Notes under the pieces: model-generated
Databases searched by the model: none
Told to the model about the DNA's origin: nothing
The model's input: the letters and a program-made list of their open reading frames with translations, nothing else
NCBI RefSeq assembly: GCF_026151205.1
Contig: NC_087077.1
Coordinates: 2,108,001 to 2,172,000 of the forward strand
Length of the DNA stretch: 64,000 bases
Direction of reading: 5' to 3'
Origin: Bolinopsis microptera
Taxonomy: Eukaryota; Ctenophora; Tentaculata; Lobata; Bolinopsidae
Shown: positions 33,557 to 46,193 of the stretch, in pieces
How the letters are laid out: each line of letters starts with the position of its first letter
Position numbering within the stretch: the stretch's first letter is position 1
Made by a program: the position numbers and the translations under genes

Positions 33557-35599
33557 AGCAATTTAATGGCCTGGAGTAGGAAACTTTGTTGACCGGAATA
33601 AATTGATCCGAAAGGCGAAAGATACATATGAGAGGCCATCATAAGATGGTACCAAAATATCTCTGTGAAAAGTCCTTTTAACTTTTTTAAGCGTCAAAAG
33701 TCGGTGCACTTACTTTATCCATCGAAAAAAGGCATCCCCTGGTGGCTCGTAAAGTATCGATTTTAGCTGTCTAGTAGCCATCTTCTGTGCTCTCTGGCAG
33801 TCTAAGAAGAAACATTATTATATACGACTCTATACAAATAATCTTATTATAAAACAGGATCATACATAGTTAATAGAACTCCATTAAGAAAACATCTTAA
33901 CTACGTAATCTGTGCCTAGTACAACAGTTTCCAACACTTCCTACAGCTAGCAATATCCCTTATTTCATTTAAATCACTCAAATTTCTAAGTTCTAAGTTT
34001 CTATATTTAAGGTCATCAACAAGCATATTTGATATAAGTTTGTATTAGGTCTACCAACACGCCCTTTAAATTTACCACTACTATTTAACACAAATTTCTC
34101 TTTGTGATGAAAAAGTTTAAAGAAGCTTTACAACTTAACTCAAACTAATGCTTCTGTCTGTCTGCTGCATTTGAGTTTATTTCTAAATGATTCGCAGCTT
34201 TCGGTAGCTCCATGTTCAGCCCACCATGCCTGAAAAAATTTGGTTCACAATAACTTTGGTTCCCATAAATATTATGGTTACCATAATATAAGTCACAAAT
34301 TTTGTTAATTTCAAGTCAACAACAATATTAGTCGTACCTTAGTTCCCAAAAATTTGTGTGCCATTATATTGAGCACAATTTATTTGAGCCCCAAAAATTT
34401 GGGCAGAAAATTTGAACTCATTTGGGCGACCGAAAATTTGGGCACAAATTCTTCGAAAAATGAACGATTTTCCACTAAAATTTCAGTTAGATATTTGCCT
34501 TAGTTCATTATTATTCCTTATTATTCCAGTCATTTTGCTTTCAATTTTTTGTTATTCCAGTTATTTCTATTCATTTAAAAATATAAGCCTTTTTACTTGG
34601 TCAAGCCATGAATGACAGATTAGAAAACTAAAATTTCAAATATTATTTCACTTGGATATGAAGAAAAAGCCATCTTTCTATAGATTTCAGGGCCACAGGC
34701 CAAATGCCAAAAGTTTGGTTAGCAAAAAATTTAGCAGACGGAAAAGATTTATGCAATTAATTTGGTCTGCAAAAAATTTGGGCGAGAGGCCCGCTCAAAT
34801 TTTTTGTCGCCCAAATTTTTGGGAATTAAGGTATTTTTAAGACCATTTTTCCATATCATTTAATTTTTTTAAATTTATTCAGCTAGCTTTTTTGACTAAA
34901 ATATTTTCGATCTGGGAAATTATTTAAAGACGAGTCAACATTACATACATCAATTACATAGCATCACATACATTTACCTATAACACGCAGTAGCGACTTG
35001 TATAAATTTAACGATACTTAAATTCGTTAAATCATATATCATGTATATGCTCTGCTGAAATCTTAGTCTCCTTTAAAATAAGTCCTCCCATGAAATTTAG
35101 TTTACAACAATTTTAGGCAATTGTTTGACTTAATTTATGGTATAATAGATTTTTCGTTCCTGAGGAAAGGGAATTTCGGCGGATATAGTAACACCAGAAA
35201 ATATTGGTTTATGTAAATTGAGTTTACGTTGTTTATCAATGATTCGAGGGCACTGCAACGAGAATTAGAACAATTAATCAAAAATTACTGCCTAAACATT
35301 TAATGACCAAAACCTAACGAGCTTAACCTCTGTCACTCTTTTTCGGAGATTCAATATCATTTGACACAACTCTATGGATTAACTATATGATTTTTTAAAA
35401 TAGGAAAACTAATCTGGTTGTATCCTAGCAGAACTGATTATTATATACGTTAAGAACAGTGTCAGCTGGAATATTCAAGTAAGGTCATTTGTGTGCTTTC
35501 TTTTACAACAGAAACAAGGAATTGAAATATCATTGTAAACTAAAACTGACAAGGGTAATCATAACATAACATTGTTTATTTATTTATTTAACATAACAT

Positions 35600-35762
35600 T
35601 GTGCTCACAGTGTCACTCCATTCCTGAAAAAAGCCCATTTTCTTCCAATAAGACAACAAATAGAGTATAAGATTGCTCTAACCGTGTTCAAATGTGTCAA
35701 CAACGTAGCTCCAAATTATATCACCAAATGCATCAACATTAAGAGTCACCCAGTCCGTGTTG
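35600..35762 (+). pseudogene. LINE 3'-terminal coding fragment, cut short (left arm)
   Basis: Translation reads TPFLKKAHFLPIRQQIEYKI and on through VFKCVNNVAPNYI, the C-terminal signature of invertebrate non-LTR reverse transcriptases. It stops being recognisable at about 35762, where the G-poor tract begins. The right arm has the longer version. Confidence 0.75.
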
Positions 35763-35764
35763 AC

Positions 35765-36325
35765 GGCCCATCCACTCACTTAAAAACTGTAACCATAAAC
35801 CCAAACAATAACACCTTCTATTCCAACCATTATCAACCATACTATCGCCAACCCCCTCAATAACTTTCCACAACCATCATCCACTACTCAAATCCCCCCC
35901 CCTATACCCAAAAACCTCTCACTTAACCTAACCCACAACCACCATACTCACATCCCACCTGCCACACATATTCACCCCTCCCACCATACACGACCAACTA
36001 ATCCAACAACACCCCACCCAACTAATCCAAACACCCCCACTTCCATAAAAAACCCTACCCCCCCGTCCCACAACCCCCAGCAACCCCCTCACCTCTCCCC
36101 TATACCCAATACTACTCAACCCTCTCTGCTCCCCCCCCATTCCATCTAAACCCACACCTTCATCCTAACTGCCTCCGTCCCCCCCCCTTCCCGCTCTCTC
36201 CCAACCCTTGCCCCTACCCCCCCAGCTGCTCCACCCACCCCACAGACAGCACCCCCCCCCCCCCCACCCCCTGTCTTACTATCCACACTCCCCCCCCCCC
36301 TCTAGCGAGAGAGAGTCATTTTCAA
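35765..36325. other. G-depleted, C-rich tract replacing LINE sequence
   Basis: About 560 bases with almost no G, many C runs and CA/CT mixes. The mirror position (about 42035-42415) holds ordinary LINE sequence. The tract ends abruptly at TCTAGCGAGAGAGAG before the arms match again at TTCAAGTCAATATATCAT. Confidence 0.85.
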
Positions 36326-37600
36326 GTCAATATATCATACGTATGAATGCCTATCTCCCCCCTATATCCTGAAGTTAGGACTATGATTTGACCTGCCCAT
36401 CCCCTAATTTTGGAAGTTTATATGCTCCTATCGTGAAAATGAGGTTAATTGAATGAAGGCTTTCATGTTATTCTGTATTATCACGTCATCTTACATCACA
36501 TTATCAGGTCCAGTATATCCATAATTAAGACACCAATTGAATAATGAATGTGAATTTGTTTAGAGAATAAAATTTAGGTCGAAAATTTTGATCCTTCCCC
36601 CCCCCCCCCCCCCGCCCCCCTCTGGCCTTATTTCATTAAATCCATAACACCTGATCTTGAAGTTACTCACAAGGCGAGGAACATCCTAGCCTGTCCAGCA
36701 TCTGGGAGGTCTACACAGGAAACAGTAGCTCATTTAGCTCTAGGTCACCAGGCTGTGACAGTAGTCTTGATGTCCATTGTCCAACCAGTTCTGCGATTTA
36801 CAGGTAACATCTAGGTAAAGAATAAGATTAAGTTGAATGTGCTTATGATGGGACCCCGGAGGGCAAGATCAGGTTATAATAATATAACACCTTGAATTTT
36901 TAATGTACTATATACTATAATATCTGAAAGAATCTCTTCGAATATTTTTCTGTGACAAGTGGATCTTGAATCTTTGAATAGAGTTGGTGGTTACTGTCTG
37001 GTGACATTACACACTCACTTAATCTTCCTCTTGGTCCAAGGGGTGTTTTAAGAAGGGCATTAATAACTTCCCTTACTGACATACTTACAACAAAATAGCT
37101 GCATTGCTTTGGACTTGTCAGTAGAATGCCTGAAGATCGGTTACTCAACTGTCTACTTGAATGACAACCCAAAAATAGGAAGAGATCAAGAGGCAGGTCT
37201 ATAGGAAGAGCTTAAATGTAGTAGAAATGTTACCTACCCTCCGAAGATGTATAAGTAAAGTAATAAAACAGCTCCCGCAGACTAATCTTTTTGGATGGAG
37301 ATCTCGCTAGAGTAACATGTTACTTGGTTCAATCCAATAACATATAAAATTAAAGAGTTTAAGAGTCCAAAATAGGAATTTAACACAAATATATATTAAA
37401 TTCATTCACTGCAACAATCACTTCATAAAATCATGTAGGAGTATTGATAAGATTGAGTTCCAGATCACCTATATATTGCTGTGGATGCTAAAATCCTGAC
37501 ACCTCTATAACCCCTAAAAGAAACTATACATGTCATGGGTAATGGATATCATTAGTAGGTAGTTATTGCAAACAGAGTGCTACCAAGTGCCACGTCTTAT

Positions 37601-38724
37601 GATTTTCTAGAAATCAGAAACAAAAAGTAAAACTCTAATCAAAATGCTGAGCAGGATGAAGCAAAGACTTGAAGAAGAACTAAGAGACAACCAGAATGGC
37701 TTCAGACCTGGTTGCTCTACAACTTCGCACATTCTTGTTCTGTGAAGAATTATATAGGGTCTAAAGGCCATGAGTGTGAAGGCCACTATGGTGTTTATAG
37801 ATTTTAATAAAGCCTTTGACAGTGTACATAAAGGTTTGCTTATTAAGACCAGCCATGACTTATGTTGATAGCCTACGAGCTGACACGGGTCTCAACGACA
37901 CTGGAGAAATGGGCGGACTTATGGCGGATAGAGTTTTATGGAGACAGCGCATCAATACTCGGACGCTGAAGTAAGTCAGAGTTATTAAGATACTTAAAGC
38001 AAATGGTATACCAGAATAGATGGTATTACAGGGGTCTTCGAAGTCCTGGTAGGATCAGGATTCGGGAGTACTGCAAAGAGACACCTCATACTTGTTCATC
38101 ATCGTGATTGACTATATCATGACAGTGGCTATAGATGATGACTCAGACTCTGGGTTCACTCTTAAGCCTGCACAGGGTGTAGATGGATTTGTGCTGAAAA
38201 TATCGCATATGTCAAATTCTCAGATGATGGTGCCCTTATCACTGATATAATTGAATGGGGCAAAACTACTCCTGGACAGGCTATAGGAAGCAGCAAAAAG
38301 TGTGGGGTTAGTCTTGAACAACTCTAAAACAAATCTCATGACTCTAAACACTACAGAGGAAAGTAGACTTTAAAGCTGTTCTGGAAACCAGCTGGAAAAC
38401 GTACCTTGGGGGCATAGATATCAACAACTGAGAGAGACTTTAGAGAGACTTTTCAAGAGCAACTATGAAGATCCAAGAGCGTAGGATGCAACTAGCTTTG
38501 CCATATACACTGCCACCTTGAACTAGTTGCTAAGTGTGGGGTACTTAATGAACCTAACCATGGTGTGCTGAGCAGGGGAAGAACAGTCATAACTTATGTT
38601 GATAGCCTAAGGGCTGATACAGGTTTGAGTAACACTGGAGAAATCACGGGACTTATGGAGGATAGAAATCTATCGAGACAGTGCATCAATACTCGGACGC
38701 TGAAGCCTAAATTAAGAGAAGTTT
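37601..38724 (+). pseudogene. Non-LTR retrotransposon reverse transcriptase relic
   Basis: Broken frames translate to RT blocks in order. First is QNGFRPGCSTTSHILVL. Next is MVFIDFNKAFDSVHKGLL (block with the first catalytic Asp). Then VKFSDDGALI follows, where the family has an A/F-x-D-D box. Last is NSKTNLMTLN-like sequence, then a C-terminal part with TYVDSLRADTGLSNTGEI and NTRTLK. Stops and frameshifts are many. The inner breakpoint of the inverted duplication (38425) lies inside this element, and its 3' end forms the spacer. Confidence 0.8.
37858..37981 (+). mobile_element. 124-bp LINE-tail insertion, left arm only
   Basis: The insert is flanked by TTATTAAG on both sides (37850-37857 and 37982-37989). 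It encodes a second copy of the LINE C-terminal block (YVDSLRADTGLNDTGEM). The right arm has a single TTATTAAG at the matching place. Confidence 0.85.
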
Positions 38725-39138
38725 AAAAGTTCACAATCATAATTATTATTTAAAATTGCTTCTAATAGCTACTGATAATCAGCTTGATAGTCGTCTTCCA
38801 GCCAGTTTATCAGAAATAAATAAAATGCAGAACCTAACAAAAGGACTAAAATAACTCCAAGATATATTTCATGAAAATTACTAAATTTGCATTGGCGCTC
38901 GATTCCAAAGAATTTTTGTTAATGATGCGTTGACAAAATGCGCGGCGCGCAAAAATTATCATTTGAAATTGTTTGTTGTTCAAACATATTTCATAAAATA
39001 ATCTGTAATATATAGTTCTAATAGTGTATAAAAAAGAATAATCTCAAAATATAACACTAAACAGAGCAAAAACGAGGATCGCGCAAAAATTATATCTATT
39101 TTGACAATTTCCGCGATGTTTATACATATGTTTTCCGC
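38426..39138. other. Spacer of the inverted duplication
   Basis: About 713 bases without a mirror copy. The left third is the 3' end of the LINE relic; the rest is AT-rich with no recognised feature. Confidence 0.8.
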
Positions 39139-39325
39139 GTTGATATCTATGCCCCCAAGGTACGTTTTCCAGCTGGTTTCCAGAACAGCTTTAAAGTCTA
39201 CTTTCCTCTGTAGTGTTTAGAGTCATGAGATTTGTTTTAGAGTTGTTCAAGACTAACCCCACACTTTTTGCTGCTTCCTATAGCCTGTCCAGGAGTAGTT
39301 TTGCCCCATTCAATTATATTAGTGA

Positions 39326-40205
39326 GAGTTTTAACACTTTCTGCGAATCGTAGAAAGATGCTGAGAAATACTACGACGACAGTGTTGAAATGCCGCCCAA
39401 TAAAACAGGGAAAATGGGTGCTAATGATCGGTATCAAGGGCCCGACCTTGAAGAACACACCCTGAACTTCTGAAACCCTATATGCTCAGATGTGAGTGAA
39501 GGCTGTGAGAGCTCCAAAAGAAAAAGGGATCAAATGAGGTAAAGGAAGACGGTTGGCACGTGCGACCTATGTTCAGTTTTGCTCAGCTGAACAGTACAGC
39601 TTAGTCTCGGCTGGTCGTGTGATGCCGATTAAGCCCCCTTACCACGGCAAGGTCATTCGCTCTGGATAAAGCACCATTACCAATCACTATAGGTGAGAGA
39701 AATAGGATAGGATTGGGTCCTGGGCAGTAACTCCAGAGCAAATGGGCAGAGTCATAAGTGGTGCTCTAGTGCTCAGGATTGACTCTGCCGCTGTACTTTA
39801 AATCAATAAGTACCAACACGTGTGACAGACGCCCCAGCCGACAAGCCCCCTGCCACGATGCATGCGATCCCGGAGCAAAGTGCCTGCACCCAGCAGCACG
39901 CCGAGCCCAGCCAACGCCGCCGGCTATCGACCCGGAAGCTGTCCCCACGAGCTACCTAGTGACTTTCGTCACTTGGGTGCTCAATGTAGACCGTTCCCGT
40001 TTCGACCACCAGCTTCATCACTCAGCCCAGCGGCCACCCAGTTTCAGCCATCCACCCCAGTCTCAGCGCACACCACGCCGAGAACCGCCCACCAGCACAC
40101 CCAGACCCACATGCCAGGTATCATCGAAGCTGCCTGGTCTTTTGCCCGGAACCAGACAAAAGGGTTCCGGGCAAAAGACCAGGCAGCTTCGATGATACCT
40201 GGCAT
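39326..40205. mobile_element. 880-bp insertion, right arm only, ending in a 43-bp perfect hairpin
   Basis: It is bounded by ATATTAGTGA (39316-39325) and ATATCAGTGA (40206-40215), a 10-bp duplication with one mismatch. The left arm has the single uninterrupted site. The interior is more GC-rich than its surroundings, with proline-rich open frames and no recognised domain. The right end is exactly the end of the hairpin 40111-40205. Confidence 0.75.
40111..40205. other. 43-bp perfect inverted repeat with 9-base loop
   Basis: Arms 40111-40153 and 40163-40205 are exact reverse complements (outer end ATGCCAGGTATCATCGAAGC). The loop is AGACAAAAG. Its outer right edge coincides with the insertion boundary. 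Confidence 0.95.
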
Positions 40206-40215
40206 ATATCAGTGA

Positions 40216-40790
40216 TGAGGGCACCATCATCTGAGAATTTGACATATGCGATATTTTCAGCACAAATCCATCTACACCCTGTGCAGGCTTAAGAGTGAAC
40301 CCAGAGTCTGAGTCATCATCTATAGCCACTGTCATGATATAGTCAATCACGATGATGAACAAGTATGAGGTGTCTCTTTGCAGTACTCCCGAATCCTGAT
40401 CCTACCAGGACCTCGAAGACCCCTGTAATACCATCTGCAGTTGTGATTACTTAAGCCACTGTGTTTGTGTAGATCAATCGCACTATGTATTCTGGTATAC
40501 CATTTGCTTTAAGTATCTTAATAAGCAAACCTTTATGTACACTGTCAAAGGCTTTATTAAAATCTATAAACATCATAGTGGCCTTCACACTCTTTAGACC
40601 CTATATAATTCTTCACAGAACAAGAATGTGCGAAGTTGTAGAGCAACCAGGTCTGAAGCCATTCTGGTTGTCTCTTAGTTTTTCTTCAAGTCTTTGCTTC
40701 ATCCTGCTCAGCATTTTGATTAGAGTTTTACTTTTTGTTTCTGATTTCTAGAAAATCATAAGACGTGGCACTTGGTAGCACTCTGTTTGC
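40216..40790 (-). pseudogene. Reverse transcriptase relic, mirrored copy
   Basis: Mirror of 37601-38240 without the 124-bp insertion. It keeps 57 bases between the ILKANG-like and later blocks that are missing from the left arm. It is broken by stops like its partner. Confidence 0.78.
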
Positions 40791-42034
40791 AATAACTACC
40801 TACTAATGATATCCATTACCCATGACATGTATAGTTTCTTTTAGGGGTTATAGAGGTGTCAGGATTTTAGCATCCACAGCAATATATAGGTGATCTGGAA
40901 CTCAATCTTATCAATACTCCTACATGATTTTATGAAGTGATTGTTGCAGTGAATGAATTTAATATATATTTGTGTTAAATTCCTATTTTGGACTCTTAAA
41001 CTCTTTAATTTTATATGTTATTGGATTGAACCAAGTAACATGTTACTCTAGCGAGATCTCCATCCAAAAAGATTAGTCTGCGGGAGCTGTTTTATTACTT
41101 TACTTATACATCTTCGGAGGGTAGGTAACATTTCTACTACATTTAAGCTCTTCCTATAGACCTGCCTCTTGATCTCTTCCTATTTTTGGGTTGTCATTCA
41201 AGTAGACAGTTGGGTAACCGATCTTCAGGCATTCTACTGACAAGTCCAAAGCAATGCAGCTATTTTGTTGTAAGTATGTCAGTAAGGGAAGTTATTAATG
41301 CCCTTCTTAAAACATCCCTTGGACCAAGAGGAAGATTAAGTGAGTGTGTAATGTCACCAGACAGTAACCACCAACTCTATTCAAAGATTCAAGATCCACT
41401 TGTCACAGAAAAATATTCGAAGAGATTCTTTCAGATATTATAGTATATAGTACATTAAAAATTCAAGGTGTTATATTATTATAACCTGATCTTGCCCTCC
41501 GGGGTCCCATCATAAGCACATTCAACTTAATCTTATTCTTTACCTAGATGTTACCTGTAAATCGCAGAACTGGTTGGACAATGGACATCAAGACTACTGT
41601 CACAGCCTGGTGACCTAGAGCTAAATGAGCTACTGTTTCCTGTGTAGACCTCCCAGATGCTGGACAGGCTAGGATGTTCCTCGCCTTGTGAGTAACTTCA
41701 AGATCAGGTGTTATGGATTTAATGAAATAAGGCCAGAGGGGGGCGGGGGGGGGGGGAAGGATCAAAATTTTCGACCTAAATTTTATTCTCTAAACAAATT
41801 CACATTCATTATTCAATTGGTGTCTTAATTATGGATATACTGGACCTGATAATGTGATGTAAGATGACGTGATAATACAGAATAACATGAAAGCCTTCAT
41901 TCAATTAACCTCATTTTCACGATAGGAGCATATAAACTTCCAAAATTAGGGGATGGGCAGGTCAAATCATAGTCCTAACTTCAGGATATATATAGGCATT
42001 CAATAACTATGATATATTGACTTGAAATTGAATA

Positions 42035-42560
42035 TTATCACAGGGAAAATATAATGACAATTCTTGTTGACACTGAGCACTAAACTAATGACAGCTAAGT
42101 AAAGATTCAGTTCAAGCCATCTAAAGCGACTCATGAATATTGAATATGTACATTAGAACTTATTTTTATGAAGTTTGGGTTTTATGATAAAGTTATTATA
42201 TGCTACTTATATGAATGCTTTTTCAAAGAGATGCGTATTTATTCTCTTTTTAAACAAGACGATATCGGTTAATGTTCTCAATTGCTAAGGAAGCTGATTC
42301 CAAACAAAGGGTCCACAGTAACTAAAGCTTCTCTCAGTTTTACTATAATTTGAAACAGTAGGAACATTTAGGAGGAAATAGTCTTGTTCAGTCCGTAGTA
42401 CACGTACAGGTTGACTCTTAATGTTGATGCATTTGGTGATATAATTTGGAGCTACGTTGTTGACACATTTGAACACGGTTAGAGCAATCTTATACTCTAT
42501 TTGTTGTCTTATTGGAAGAAAATGGGCTTTTTTCAGGAATGGAGTGACACTGTGAGCACA
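42035..42560 (-). pseudogene. LINE 3'-terminal coding fragment, longer copy (right arm)
   Basis: An open 63-codon stretch (42285-42476) continues the block seen at 35600-35762 through TERSFSYCGPFVWNQLP. After a stop it goes on with TDIVLFKKRINTHLFEKAF. This is the standard C-terminal end of invertebrate LINE reverse transcriptases, so it shows what the left arm lost. Confidence 0.78.
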
Positions 42561-44759
42561 ATGTTATGTTATGATTACCCTTGTCAGTTTTAGTTTACAA
42601 TGATATTTCAATTCCTTGTTTCTGTTGTAAAAGAAAGCACACAAATGACCTTACTTGAATATTCCAGCTGACACTGTTCTTAACGTATATAATAATCAGT
42701 TCTGCTAGGATACAACCAGATTAGTTTTCCTATTTTAAAAAATCATATAGTTAATCCATAGAGTTGTGTCAAATGATATTGAATCTCCGAAAAAGAGTGA
42801 CAGAGGTTAAGCTCGTTAGGTTTTGGTCATTAAATGTTTAGGCAGTAATTTTTGATTAATTGTTCTAATTCTCGTTGCAGTGCCCTCGAATCATTGATAA
42901 ACAACGTAAACTCAATTTACATAAACCAATATTTTCTGGTGTTACTATATCCGCCGAAATTCCCTTTCCTCAGGAACGAAAAATCTATTATACCATAAAT
43001 TAAGTCAAACAATTGCCTAAAATTGTTGTAAACTAAATTTCATGGGAGGACTTATTTTAAAGGAGACTAAGATTTCAGCAGAGCATATACATGATATATG
43101 ATTTAACGAATTTAAGTATCGTTAAATTTATACAAGTCGCTACTGCGTGTTATAGGTAAATGTATGTGATGCTATGTAATTGATGTATGTAATGTTGACT
43201 CGTCTTTAAATAATTTCCCAGATCGAAAATATTTTAGTCAAAAAAGCTAGCTGAATAAATTTAAAAAAATTAAATGATATGGAAAAATGGTCTTAAAAAT
43301 ACCTTAATTCCCAAAAATTTGGGCGACAAAAAATTTGAGCGGGCCTCTCGCCCAAATTTTTTGCAGACCAAATTAATTGCATAAATCTTTTCCGTCTGCT
43401 AAATTTTTTGCTAACCAAACTTTTGGCATTTGGCCTGTGGCCCTGAAATCTATAGAAAGATGGCTTTTTCTTCATATCCAAGTGAAATAATATTTGAAAT
43501 TTTAGTTTTCTAATCTGTCATTCATGGCTTGACCAAGTAAAAAGGCTTATATTTTAAATGAATAGAAATAACTGGAATAACAAAAAATTGAAAGCAAAAT
43601 GACTGGAATAATAAGGAATAATAATGAACTAAGGCAAATATCTAACTGAAATTTTAGTGGAAAATCGTTCATTTTTCGAAGAATTTGTGCCCAAATTTTC
43701 GGTCGCCCAAATGAGTTCAAATTTTCTGCCCAAATTTTTGGGGCTCAAATAAATTGTGCTCAATATAATGGCACACAAATTTTTGGGAACTAAGGTACGA
43801 CTAATATTGTTGTTGACTTGAAATTAACAAAATTTGTGACTTATATTATGGTAACCATAATATTTATGGGAACCAAAGTTATTGTGAACCAAATTTTTTC
43901 AGGCATGGTGGGCTGAACATGGAGCTACCGAAAGCTGCGAATCATTTAGAAATAAACTCAAATGCAGCAGACAGACAGAAGCATTAGTTTGAGTTAAGTT
44001 GTAAAGCTTCTTTAAACTTTTTCATCACAAAGAGAAATTTGTGTTAAATAGTAGTGGTAAATTTAAAGGGCGTGTTGGTAGACCTAATACAAACTTATAT
44101 CAAATATGCTTGTTGATGACCTTAAATATAGAAACTTAGAACTTAGAAATTTGAGTGATTTAAATGAAATAAGGGATATTGCTAGCTGTAGGAAGTGTTG
44201 GAAACTGTTGTACTAGGCACAGATTACGTAGTTAAGATGTTTTCTTAATGGAGTTCTATTAACTATGTATGATCCTGTTTTATAATAAGATTATTTGTAT
44301 AGAGTCGTATATAATAATGTTTCTTCTTAGACTGCCAGAGAGCACAGAAGATGGCTACTAGACAGCTAAAATCGATACTTTACGAGCCACCAGGGGATGC
44401 CTTTTTTCGATGGATAAAGTAAGTGCACCGACTTTTGACGCTTAAAAAGTTAAAAGGACTTTTCACAGAGATATTTTGGTACCATCTTATGATGGCCTCT
44501 CATATGTATCTTTCGCCTTTCGGATCAATTTATTCCGGTCAACAAAGTTTCCTACTCCAGGCCATTAAATTGCTCCGTCAAAAACGCTATTATACCGGAG
44601 TTTTATTATAGTCATCAAGGGATGTGAGACGTACGTGTCAAAGGCTTGCAAGGGGAGTGAGCCGATCTAGTGTTCTAGGTATAAATATTGGGTGATAGAA
44701 GGTAGTAGTATCGCATTTAATTCTATCAACAGTCATGCCTACCTTCTCCAAGTTCCTCA

Positions 44760-46193
44760 CCCATATCCAAAAAATTTTTAATTTCCTACATTCTCAATTT
44801 TTTCGTTTTCTGTGGCCCGCTCGCATAAAAAGTCTTTGTATTCGCGCAGTTCAAAGATTTTTCATGGCGGATTCCAGATTCTCAATTTTACTTTTTTAGG
44901 GCCCGGAATGCTTTTTAATAGATAATCCTAGGTTACTTTTGGGGGCGAAGCCCCCGAAAATTTTGGAAATTTAAACTAGATTTGGCCTCCTGGAACGAAT
45001 CTGACAATGGAGAACGATTTTAGCATACTATTTTCTGATTTCAATTTTTATTGGGATAAATTGTCTGGATTCTAGAATCCCTAAACACTTGGCTTAACTA
45101 AAGCACAAAATAGGAGACAGCATGAAGTATCAAGAGTTTATAATTTTGGCAAAAATGTTTTCCACCCGATTAATGTCTTAATGTGATAGCTACCTCAACT
45201 TAGGTTGATTCGGCATGAATTCATAGGGCTGATGCCCAGGGACGTAGCCAGGATTTTTCTTTGAGGGGGGCTGTCTCCAATCCAGCTGCGCAGCGAGCAA
45301 GCTGTGGCAGGGGTCTGGGGGCGCAGCCCCCATCGGGGTCCAGGGCGGAGCCCCTTGGCGGGGGCTAGGGGGCGCAGCCCCCCGGAAATTTTTTGCGAAA
45401 AAGGGTGTTTTAGACGACATTTGGCATTAAAGAAATTTGTAGGACAGCAATAAACTGGGATTGAGAAGAATCAAATACTCACGTAAATTTGGTAACTTCA
45501 CCTCATCGTCTTAAGATTTTTACATTTCCTACGGTCTAGGGGACACTATTGACTATTTATAGAAGTCTTCTAGAATGTTTGCTTGGATGTTATGACAGAT
45601 ATTTACTAATCCACAGTTCAAATCTTTGACTGACTGCAGTCATAAACACAGCCCAGTTACCAGGCGACCATGGGGACTAGGGGGCTTATCTTTTTTCTGG
45701 GGTTCGATTTATTCCGATTTTTCCCCCCCTAGCCCCCCCCCCCCCCGGCCCCCCCCCCTGTCTACGTGCCTGCTGATGCCCTGGGTGACACTGGGGTGAC
45801 ACTGTAGACATATCCGGTTTCATAGACTAGATAAGTAGATAGTAAAATGTTAATAAAGTAATAATGACAACTATTTATGTCGTGTACGCGAAAATGCCCC
45901 AATAATTAGCATCTGGTTAGTGGTTACTTGATGCACAGATTTTGTAGCTAATAGCAACAAACTTTGGTCTGTGAAACGAAATTTGATAGACTGGATCAGT
46001 GGATCCCTGACTGAGGACATTTAAATAACGGTCCAGCAACTTTTAGTCTGCTCTTTCACTTAAATTCCTACTGAAATATTATCGAAAATTCTCAGAGTTG
46101 GCTCTCGAATTTCCTACTTTTTGTCAAAAATTTCCTACTTTTTAAAATTTCCTACATTCTTAGAATGCGAGAATGCGGGTTTTTGGATATGGG
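44760..46193. mobile_element. 1434-bp class II element, right arm only
   Basis: The termini CCCATATCCAAAAA and its reverse complement are flanked by GTTCCTCA on both sides (44752-44759 and 46194-46201). The left arm still has the empty site. There is no transposase frame. The 8-bp duplication suggests the hAT or P group, but the terminus is not a typical hAT one. A second element is nested inside (45237-45772). Confidence 0.88.
45237..45772. mobile_element. 536-bp hAT-like MITE nested in the 1434-bp element
   Basis: The ends CAGGGACGTAGCCAGG and, inverted, CAGGCACGTAGACAGG match at 14 of 16 positions. They are flanked by a perfect CTGATGCC duplication (45229-45236 and 45773-45780). The inside is GC-rich with repeated GGGGGCGCAGCCCC-like motifs. 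Confidence 0.88.

Larger units (their letters stand above)
29042..38425 (+). repeat. Left arm of a ~21-kb inverted duplication
   Basis: Starting at GCGCAGGAGGG (29042), the sequence matches the reverse complement of the right arm ending at 50423. The match ends at GGCATAGATATCAAC (38425), mirrored at 39139. Identity is very high between indels, with scattered single-base changes. Arm-specific differences: one extra 53-bp unit near 29.1 kb, 65 extra bases at 30406-30470, a G-poor tract at about 35765-36325, and a 124-bp insertion at 37858-37981. Confidence 0.95.

Noticed and set aside
39766-40215. Proline-rich frames on both strands in the 880-bp insertion
   Set aside because: Overlapping frames on both strands in GC-rich inserted DNA, with no domain and running into a hairpin; not supported as a gene.
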